This document shows positions 7,084 to 12,238 of a DNA stretch of 12,238 nucleotides, in pieces. The notes under the pieces were generated by a model. That model ran no database searches. It was not told where the DNA came from and saw nothing but the letters and a program-made list of their open reading frames with translations. Each line of letters opens with the position of its first letter. Position 1 is the stretch's first letter. Location: positions 2,304 through 14,541 of the forward strand of contig WFLY01000061.1 of the NCBI GenBank assembly GCA_009177215.1, written 5' to 3'. Source of the DNA: Bacillota bacterium (GTDB taxonomy: Bacteria > Bacillota > Clostridia > Lachnospirales > Lachnospiraceae). Made by a program: the position numbers and the translations under genes.

Positions 7084-7368
7084 CTACTGTTTTACCTTAC
7101 TCTTTAATTTATCCATTGAGTCTACAAATATCAATATCTCCGCTACCACCTCGTAAAGCTCCGGCGGTATCATTTCTCCGATTTCAAGACGCGACAAGGT
7201 ATCGGCAAGCTTATCGTCTCTGTGGACGGGTACATCGCTCTCCTTTGCCTTTTCAATAATTTTCTCCGCAAGGATTCCCCGTCCGCTTGCAATGACCTTC
7301 GGTGCATCCTCCGAGGGATTATATTCCAGCGCTATCGCCTGTTTTACTTTCTTTTTTTCCTCTGCCAT
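7084..7368 (-). CDS. Stand-alone FlhB C-terminal-domain protein (YlqH-like)
   Basis: A 94-residue protein matching the cytoplasmic C-terminal domain of FlhB/YscU export-switch proteins: QAIALEYN (10-17), APKVIASGRG (22-31), then a helix-rich part with VPVHRD (46-51) and IGEMIPPELYEVVAEIL (63-79). It has no membrane part. The self-cleaving NPTH of true FlhB should come just before QAIALEY and is missing; the protein starts near the point where cleavage would occur. B. subtilis has an equivalent, YlqH, in the same gene order. In flagellar export FlhB-C binds the C-terminal domain of FliK, and here a FliK-like gene ends 13 bases upstream, so the two products may interact. The function of such orphan pairs is not known. 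The ATG at 7368 has GAGG about 11 bases upstream. Confidence 0.88.
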   Translation of the reverse strand: MAEEKKKVKQAIALEYNPSEDAPKVIASGRGILAEKIIEKAKESDVPVHRDDKLADTLSRLEIGEMIPPELYEVVAEILIFVDSMDKLKSKVKQ

Positions 7369-7381
7369 CCGTCTTTTTGCC

Positions 7382-9193
7382 TCACGCTCTTACATCAAAT
7401 GCATAATGTGCTAACGGCGTATGATTCTCCTGCTCTAAAATCGGTCCTATACCGCTTCTGGCATTCTCCCCGCTATTTCGCACCTGCGTTTCCATACTAC
7501 AGTTATATCCGCGTTTTTTAAGTCTCTCAGTCAGTAAATCCATATGTGCCTCCAAAAAATCCAGCATACCGTCATCCTGCACATAAAATTTAGTATTTAC
7601 TTTTTCCAATTGCATTACAACATACACATCAACCGGACCCAAATGCTCCATATCTAGATGAAGCAGTGCGCTAATCTGACCGTCTTTCTGTGCCAGATTC
7701 TTTTTGTTGGTATAAACATATAAATCCCCATGCGCCTCCCCCTGCTGTAATCTTAAGGGAAGCTGCACATAAGTGTACATCTGATTAAACTGCTGCAAAA
7801 AATCAATATTCTGGCTCATATTTGCAGCTGCCTGATAAGCCGTAGAAGTTGTCTGACCGGCGTTTTCCAACACTCTTGTAAGCCCCTTAAGCTGCCTGTC
7901 AAGCCTTTGGTACAGCTCGCTTACCTGCTTTGAGTCCGCAACCTCATCCGGTGTAATAGTCCAAAGCTGCTGTAAATTTCTCCCTAAAAACTGCTGTAGT
8001 TCCTTCCCGCCAAGCAGTCCTCTCAGCAATTCTGTATTTCCTTCGTTTACAGCCTTTGTAAGCAGTTGACTTACCAGAGAAAACTGCTCCTTGACACCCA
8101 GCCTGCCCTGCGACATCAGATTTATCTGATTCAAAAGCTCCTGCTCCTCTGCGCCCAAAGTCATTCCCCCTGATAGATTATCCATTAAGGTATTGGCAAG
8201 CTCCGCTGTCTGTGAGGCTGACTCTTCCGTAAAAATGCCCTGCAAAATGTGCGTACCCTCTTCCTGCGCGCCCGCAGGCTGCTCATTCACGCCCTGAAGC
8301 TGACCGTCTACTGTCTGCGCATCCTGCATCTGACCGTCTGTAAGCAATTCGTCCGGCAATGCCATATTATTTGCCTGCACGCCCGAGGGAAAAACCGTCG
8401 TCTGCTCTTCGCCATTTTGCAGCGCTCCTGCCGCAACAGCCTCCTGACCCTCCTCATTCTGTACGCCATCCTGCAAAAAGCCTTCCTCCGCCGTAATCCC
8501 TTCCGTCAATTCGCTCTCCACCAATGCAAGCAGTTCCTGATAAAGCCCTGCCGCTTCTCTGATATTACCTGTCTGCAGCATTCCCTGAATGGTGTCCGGC
8601 AGCGCCGCAAGTACCTGATTCATACCATTTGTCAATTGATGGTTCAGATTCTTATAAGCGGCAATCTGGCTGACATTTCCCTCATTTACAGCCATTCCCA
8701 GCTTGTGCAGATCCACAATATCCGATATATCCGCGTCTGAGAAGGTATTTATCTCCCGATATACCTGCTGCAGGGAATTTCTGTCAATGGAAAGACCTGC
8801 GTCCATCATCAGCTTTGTCATGGTCAAGGTGCTGTCATTTATGGGAAGCGACGCCATATCCAGTGCCTTCAGCGCATTGGCATCTGTTGCCACATTTGCA
8901 AAAAGCGGGCTTAAAGTCAATACCCTGCCATTGTTTTTTACCTCAAAGGACATGTTCTTGCCCACTTCCAGATTCATATTCTGATCCAATCTTGCATTCA
9001 GTACCAGATCATCCGATAGCTTAATCTGCACCTCGCTGCCGTTTCGGGAGACGATTTCTCCCTGAATGGTCTGTCCGGGTGTCAAAGCTTTAATCTGACG
9101 GCTCATCGTTCCGGCATGATGGGAAGAATACACCTGAGTTTTTCCTGTTTTCTCTATCGGTTTACTATTACCAAAAAACTCTGTCAGTTTCAT
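7382..9193 (-). CDS. FliK-like (flagellar hook-length control domain) protein, YlqG-like
   Basis: A 603-residue protein without signal peptide or membrane span. Residues 35-95 contain a beta-rich segment (GQTIQGEIVSRNGSEVQIKL). The helical middle is broken by a Gln/Glu/Gly-rich, low-complexity linker at about 230-315, with DGQMQ and DGQLQ repeats. The C-terminal 470-572 resembles the FliK Flg_hook domain: YVQLPLRLQQGEAHGDLYVY, then LLHLDMEHLGPVDVYVVMQ and LLTERLKKRGYNC. In flagellated cells this domain contacts FlhB to switch export from hook to filament. B. subtilis has a similar orphan, YlqG, after rnhB. The ATG at 9193 has AGGGGGT about 6 bases upstream. It follows rnhB by 57 bases and leads into the FlhB-like gene with a 13-base gap, pointing to a shared transcript. 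Domain assignment of the C-terminus is good; role unknown. Confidence 0.85.
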   Translation of the reverse strand: MKLTEFFGNSKPIEKTGKTQVYSSHHAGTMSRQIKALTPGQTIQGEIVSRNGSEVQIKLSDDLVLNARLDQNMNLEVGKNMSFEVKNNGRVLTLSPLFANVATDANALKALDMASLPINDSTLTMTKLMMDAGLSIDRNSLQQVYREINTFSDADISDIVDLHKLGMAVNEGNVSQIAAYKNLNHQLTNGMNQVLAALPDTIQGMLQTGNIREAAGLYQELLALVESELTEGITAEEGFLQDGVQNEEGQEAVAAGALQNGEEQTTVFPSGVQANNMALPDELLTDGQMQDAQTVDGQLQGVNEQPAGAQEEGTHILQGIFTEESASQTAELANTLMDNLSGGMTLGAEEQELLNQINLMSQGRLGVKEQFSLVSQLLTKAVNEGNTELLRGLLGGKELQQFLGRNLQQLWTITPDEVADSKQVSELYQRLDRQLKGLTRVLENAGQTTSTAYQAAANMSQNIDFLQQFNQMYTYVQLPLRLQQGEAHGDLYVYTNKKNLAQKDGQISALLHLDMEHLGPVDVYVVMQLEKVNTKFYVQDDGMLDFLEAHMDLLTERLKKRGYNCSMETQVRNSGENARSGIGPILEQENHTPLAHYAFDVRA

Positions 9194-9250
9194 AGCTATA
9201 CCCCCTGCCCGCTAAAACAGGCATCAATTGTTTCCACATATCAATAAGTT

Positions 9251-10021
9251 TTAGTTAATCTCAACGAAATTCTTGATAAAGCTTCTCCTATGTATGGGAG
9301 TCGGACCGTATTTTTTCAATGCTTCAATGTGAGCTGCGCTGCCGTACCCCTTATTTCCCGCAAAACCATACTCCGGAAACACCTTATCATATTCTACCAT
9401 GAGTCTGTCTCTTGTTACCTTGGCAATAATACTTGCCGCTCCGATAGAAATGCTTTTGGCATCTCCCTTGATAATAGGCACCTGCCTGATTGTCACCTGC
9501 GGGATAGTAACCGCATCATTCAATAGAAGGTCAGGCTTGGGAAGAAGCTTGCTGATTGCCTCTCGCATCGCCTCATAGGTTGCCTGAAGGATATTGATTT
9601 CATCAATACGTTCCGGTGTCGCATAGCCCACTGCGCTTGCTACCGCCTTCTCCATAATAATATTATAAAGCTCCTCTCTCTTTTTTTCGGAGAGCTGCTT
9701 GGAATCATTAATATATAAAATGTCACAATCCTTTGGCAATATGACTGCTCCCGCCACTACCGGACCTGCTAGGGGGCCTCTCCCTACTTCGTCAATGCCG
9801 CATATATATGTATAGTCGGCGTACTCTCTCTCATACTTCTTAAGCTTATCAATGCGCTGTCTCTCCTTTTCAAGCGCTTGCAATTTCCTTCTCGCAGATT
9901 CCACCAGCTTCTGAACGCTGACTCTGTCATCATTTCCGTAAATATTTATTAATTCAGGCAGCTCATCTTCATAAGCTGCCTGAAACAGTTTTTTTATCTC
10001 ACCGGTACCTTTTATACTCAT
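9251..10021 (-). CDS. rnhB: Ribonuclease HII
   Basis: This enzyme cuts the RNA strand of RNA-DNA hybrids and nicks at single ribonucleotides built into DNA. The 256-residue product has an N-terminal extension of about 70 residues, like B. subtilis RnhB, with a charged helical stretch (42-67). The catalytic core starts at YICGIDEVGRGPLAGPVVAG (72-91), giving the active-site pair Asp77-Glu78. Asp169 (LLNDAVT) and Asp205 (KVTRDR) supply the remaining acidic residues, and KGDAKSISIGAASIIAK (185-201) and NKGYGSAAHIEAL (223-235) are conserved family blocks. AAAGGA lies upstream of the ATG at 10021. The gene follows the second signal peptidase gene by 18 bases and is probably co-transcribed with it. 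All catalytic residues are present. Confidence 0.96.
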   Translation of the reverse strand: MSIKGTGEIKKLFQAAYEDELPELINIYGNDDRVSVQKLVESARRKLQALEKERQRIDKLKKYEREYADYTYICGIDEVGRGPLAGPVVAGAVILPKDCDILYINDSKQLSEKKREELYNIIMEKAVASAVGYATPERIDEINILQATYEAMREAISKLLPKPDLLLNDAVTIPQVTIRQVPIIKGDAKSISIGAASIIAKVTRDRLMVEYDKVFPEYGFAGNKGYGSAAHIEALKKYGPTPIHRRSFIKNFVEIN

Positions 10022-10039
10022 ACTGCATTTCCTTTACTT

Positions 10040-10585
10040 CTATTGATGTTTCAACACACAAAATTTATCGAAAGGCCAAATCCGCACCCATGCCTTACCG
10101 ACAATTTCCTTTCGGGTAATATTCCCAACCGCATTCGACCGACTGTCACTACTATTGTTACGGTTATCTCCCAGAACGAAATATTCATCCTCGCCCAAAA
10201 CGATAGGTTCTCTGGCAAGCCCTATGTTTTCGGGCTTAATGATTTCCCTGCCATAAGATTCTTCCAGTACCTCGCCGTCAACATAAATATTGCCCTGCTC
10301 ATCAATCTGTACGGTCTCTCCGGGAAGCCCTATAATTCTTTTAATATAATATGTATTCTCCTGATAACGGAAAGGAAAGACAACAATATCAAATCGTTCC
10401 GGGTCTCTGAAACGGTAGCTTATTTTATCAACAATTAAGTTGTCCGCATTAAAAAGCGTAGGTTCCATAGAACCGCCATCCACCTCCGTTCTGATCCCTA
10501 CATAGGTCGTCACAAACCATGTAAGCATCAATACTCCCAATAGGTACAAACCTGTATTTAGCAATTCCTTCATCACTTTATTCAT
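10040..10585 (-). CDS. lepB: Signal peptidase I (second copy)
   Basis: A 181-residue membrane-anchored protease that removes signal peptides from exported proteins on the outer face of the cytoplasmic membrane. One N-terminal span (about 10-30) is followed by the catalytic Ser39 (GGSMEPTL) and the general base Lys82 (YYIKRIIGLPGE). VLGDNRNNSSDSR near 137-149 is the conserved C-terminal box of the family. GGGAG is about 10 bases before the ATG, and a second ATG four codons in is possible. It is a paralogue of the protein encoded at 11506-12084, sharing motifs but differing through much of the middle, so this is not a recent duplication. The 66-base gap from rbgA shows no clear promoter. Confidence 0.95.
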   Translation of the reverse strand: MNKVMKELLNTGLYLLGVLMLTWFVTTYVGIRTEVDGGSMEPTLFNADNLIVDKISYRFRDPERFDIVVFPFRYQENTYYIKRIIGLPGETVQIDEQGNIYVDGEVLEESYGREIIKPENIGLAREPIVLGEDEYFVLGDNRNNSSDSRSNAVGNITRKEIVGKAWVRIWPFDKFCVLKHQ

Positions 10586-10651
10586 AGTCTGGCTACTCCC
10601 GTATTCTTTCTGCTATCTATTTATCCCACTGCCGCCTTGACAGTTACTCCG

Positions 10652-11491
10652 TCAGGGCAGCTCCAGTGTAATCCTTCCCAATCTTCCGGACCGGAAATCG
10701 TCCACTACAATCGCCGCTGCTTTTTCTAAATCAAGTACTACACCCTTAAGATAGCACTTGCGACTCTCTGCAATATCGGCAAGAACCTCTGCCGGCTTCT
10801 CCTTTAATTCAATTCCATATCGTGTACACAACGCTTTCGGATAATTATCTGCCAACACTGTAATCAAATCACAGCCCAGCTCATCCATAATAATAATTTC
10901 ATCATTCATGGAACCGATAAAAGCCAGTCGCATACCCACCACTTGGTCCTCAAATTTAGGCCAAAGAATGCCCGGAGTATCTAAAAGCTCCAGATTCTTA
11001 TTCAACCGTATCCATTGTTTTCCCTTTGTCACTCCCGGTTTGTTGCCGGTTTTGGCACACGCCTTGCCCGCAAAGGTATTAATAAAGGTAGATTTTCCTA
11101 CATTGGGGATCCCAACCACCATGGCGCGTATGGAACGGTTTACAATACCTCGTTTTCGGTCTCGTTCAAGCTTTTCCTTGCAAGCCTCCTGCACCAATCC
11201 GGAAACTGCTTTCACTCCTACACCGGATTTTGAATTAATCTCCAACACATAGGCTCCCTGCTCCTCAAAATAACTTATCCACCGTTTATTAGCTGCAGGG
11301 TCTGCTAAATCAGATTTATTTAAGAGTACAATACGCGACTTATTCTTCCCCAGCTCATTGATATCAGGATTACTGCTGCTCATAGGAATCCTTGCATCCA
11401 CCAGCTCTATAATCAAATCTACCAGTTTAATATTTTCCTGCATCATACGCTTTGCCTTTGTCATATGACCGGGATACCATTGATAATTCAT
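10652..11491 (-). CDS. rbgA: Ribosome biogenesis GTPase RbgA (YlqF)
   Basis: A GTPase that acts late in assembly of the 50S ribosomal subunit. The GTP-binding motifs come in circularly permuted order: NKSD (G4, near 58-61), NSK (G5, near 86), GIPNVGKST (G1, near 127-135), GVTKG (G2) and DTPG (G3, near 171-174). The N-terminal NYQWYPGHMTKAKR is the family hallmark, and the C-terminal helical domain binds the ribosome. The conserved histidine of YPGH is present. Two adjacent ATGs are possible (11494 and 11491). I favour 11491, which lies 6 bases after GAGAGG and matches the usual start of homologues. It sits in the same rplS neighbourhood as in B. subtilis but between two signal peptidase genes. 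Confidence 0.95.
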   Translation of the reverse strand: MNYQWYPGHMTKAKRMMQENIKLVDLIIELVDARIPMSSSNPDINELGKNKSRIVLLNKSDLADPAANKRWISYFEEQGAYVLEINSKSGVGVKAVSGLVQEACKEKLERDRKRGIVNRSIRAMVVGIPNVGKSTFINTFAGKACAKTGNKPGVTKGKQWIRLNKNLELLDTPGILWPKFEDQVVGMRLAFIGSMNDEIIIMDELGCDLITVLADNYPKALCTRYGIELKEKPAEVLADIAESRKCYLKGVVLDLEKAAAIVVDDFRSGRLGRITLELP

Positions 11492-11505
11492 CATTAACCT
11501 CTCTT

Positions 11506-12084
11506 CTATTTGATAAAGCCTACTTTACTCTCCTCTTTAGGCATACGAAACCACGCTTCACCGATAATGTCCTCTTCCTCCACCGGACCGATATTTGCCG
11601 AGCGGCTGTCCTCACTGTTATTTGGATTATCCCCAATGCAAAAATATTCTCCGTTGCCCAATATTAATTCATTTGCCGCAATACCTGAATCCAATATCTT
11701 TTCGGAAACCCACTTACTTTCCTCTCCGTTTACATAACACACGCCCCCTTGAATCTGAAGGCGGTCTCCGGGCACTGCCACCACTCTTTTAACATAATAA
11801 TGTGCGTTCTGATTACCGTTTGGTAAAAAGACAACCACATCTCCTCTCTTAGGTGATGAAAGTACATATATAAACCGATTCACGAAAATCTTCTGTCCGT
11901 TATATAATGTAGGTTCCATGGAAACCCCCACCACATTGGTTGCCATACCCAAAAAGAAAACAAGTACTGCCGCTATAAATACAGACGCCAAAATTCCAAA
12001 TATCCAGCCAAATACTTCCTTTACGGCTTTCGAGCTTATCTTTTTTCGTCTTTTATAAAAACTAAGTCCCTTATTACGTGCCAT
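11506..12084 (-). CDS. lepB: Signal peptidase I (first copy)
   Basis: A 192-residue signal peptidase I with a basic cytoplasmic N-terminus (KGLSFYKRRKK), one membrane span at about 28-48, catalytic Ser55 (GVSMEPTL) and Lys99 (YYVKRVVAVPGD). The late family box reads IGDNPNNSEDSR. It cleaves signal peptides of exported proteins. ATG 12084 is chosen because AGGG (12093-12096) lies 8 bases upstream; an in-frame ATG at 12105 lacks a ribosome binding site and would fall almost at the predicted transcription start. It is the first gene after the rplS terminator and is followed by rbgA after 14 bases. The long charged N-terminus distinguishes it from the second copy, so the two may differ in substrate choice or anchoring. 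Confidence 0.95.
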   Translation of the reverse strand: MARNKGLSFYKRRKKISSKAVKEVFGWIFGILASVFIAAVLVFFLGMATNVVGVSMEPTLYNGQKIFVNRFIYVLSSPKRGDVVVFLPNGNQNAHYYVKRVVAVPGDRLQIQGGVCYVNGEESKWVSEKILDSGIAANELILGNGEYFCIGDNPNNSEDSRSANIGPVEEEDIIGEAWFRMPKEESKVGFIK

Positions 12085-12103
12085 CACTTTATCCCTATTG
12101 TGC

Positions 12104-12121
12104 ATACTTTAAAGAAAGTAT
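12104..12121. repeat. Inverted repeat at the lepB transcription start
   Basis: ATACTTT and AAAGTAT flank a 4-base AAAG spacer. The repeat overlaps the -10 element (12117-12122) and the predicted start of transcription near 12110, so it could be an operator. Part of the symmetry comes from the -10 sequence itself. Confidence 0.3.
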
Positions 12122-12145
12122 ATCAAAATTCCCGCTTATAGAAAA
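12117..12145 (-). promoter_or_regulatory. Extended -10 promoter of the lepB-rbgA run
   Basis: The minus strand reads TGATATACT (12125-12117), an extended -10 with TATACT one base off consensus. The -35 position (12145-12140, TTTTCT) is weak and lies within the T-run of the rplS terminator. Transcription would begin near 12110. Confidence 0.6.
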
Positions 12146-12173
12146 GGAGAACTACTGAAGAAATTCTCCCTTT
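12138..12173 (-). terminator. Intrinsic terminator after rplS
   Basis: AAAGGGAGAA (12173-12164) pairs with TTCTCCTTTT (12151-12142) through 10 pairs including one G-U. The loop has 12 bases and the T-run TTTTCTAT completes a standard terminator. It begins 16 bases after the rplS stop codon. Confidence 0.8.
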
Positions 12174-12188
12174 GTTACATTTGTTAAA

Positions 12189-12238
12189 TTATTTAACCAG
12201 CTCTTTTATCTTTGCTTTCTTACCATCGCGATCTCTTA
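12189..12238 (-). CDS. rplS: Ribosomal protein L19, last 15 codons
   Basis: The visible residues are RDRDGKKAKIKELVK followed by TAA, with a partial codon ending in TA before them that fits Leu. This matches the C-terminal LRDR-x-GK-x-A-x-IKE ending of L19, which sits at the interface of the two ribosomal subunits. Identification is helped by context: rplS precedes rbgA and rnhB in many Firmicutes, and a terminator follows. The remainder of the gene lies outside the window. Confidence 0.75.
   Translation of the reverse strand, partial: RDRDGKKAKIKELVK

Noticed and set aside
8288..8344. Short near-repeats (CTGACCGTCT) inside the FliK-like gene
   Set aside because: They encode the DGQMQ/DGQLQ low-complexity linker and have no regular spacing, so they are not a CRISPR or a mobile-element signature.
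8249..8740. Plus-strand open frame of 163 codons opposite the FliK-like gene
   Set aside because: It covers the low-complexity linker region, and its Leu/Arg/Cys-rich translation reflects the complement of Gln/Glu/Gly codons.
1..12238. Search for tRNA, CRISPR, insertion sequences or phage attachment sites
   Set aside because: No transposase, terminal repeats, regularly spaced repeats or cloverleaf-like segment was seen. The gene content is core and syntenic.

Overview
The window reads as chromosomal core DNA from an anaerobic Firmicute of the class Clostridia, most likely a Lachnospiraceae relative. This rests on the AT-leaning base use, strong GGAGG-type ribosome binding sites, and the gene order. 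A run of ribosomal protein L19 tail, signal peptidase I, RbgA, signal peptidase I, RNase HII, FliK-like protein, FlhB-like protein, YraN and PgeF is an expanded form of the Bacillus subtilis order rplS-rbgA-rnhB-ylqG-ylqH. The long, divergent PRPP synthetase and the VanS-like kinase with a degenerate ATP-binding box also fit. I see no mobile element, CRISPR array, tRNA or rRNA.

Layout from right to left, since most genes are on the minus strand. The last 15 codons of rplS end at 12189 and are followed by a hairpin terminator. An extended -10 promoter sits immediately behind it and probably starts a co-directional run: lepB (12084-11506), rbgA (11491-10652), a second lepB (10585-10040), rnhB (10021-9251), a FliK-like gene (9193-7382), an FlhB C-terminal-domain gene (7368-7084), yraN (7004-6645) and pgeF (6546-5632). 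All gaps in this run are under 100 bases. A likely separate two-component unit follows: an OmpR/VanR-type response regulator (5509-4817) and a 900-residue multi-membrane-span histidine kinase (4704-2002). It converges on prs, the PRPP synthetase gene on the plus strand (733-1932), and a 23-bp-stem hairpin between them can serve as terminator for both. Left of prs, and divergent from it, is the start of a radical SAM protein of the PDZ/DUF512 type, cut by the window edge.

How the genes fit together. The right-hand run combines ribosome assembly (L19, RbgA), protein export (two signal peptidases), genome maintenance (RNase HII, perhaps YraN) and cell-wall or nucleoside housekeeping (PgeF). It also carries an unexplained pair resembling the two flagellar proteins that set hook length and switch export specificity, but no other flagellar gene is in view. 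The two-component pair probably senses an envelope signal through a roughly 350-residue external domain of unknown type.

No clearly new multi-gene defence or biosynthetic system is visible. The points most worth a second look are the orphan FliK/FlhB-like pair, the stop codon lying in frame just before the yraN TTG start, the palindrome and folded leader at prs, and the unassigned sensor domain of the kinase. Every intergenic stretch is shorter than 300 bases; the longest, 458-732, holds the prs promoter and leader.
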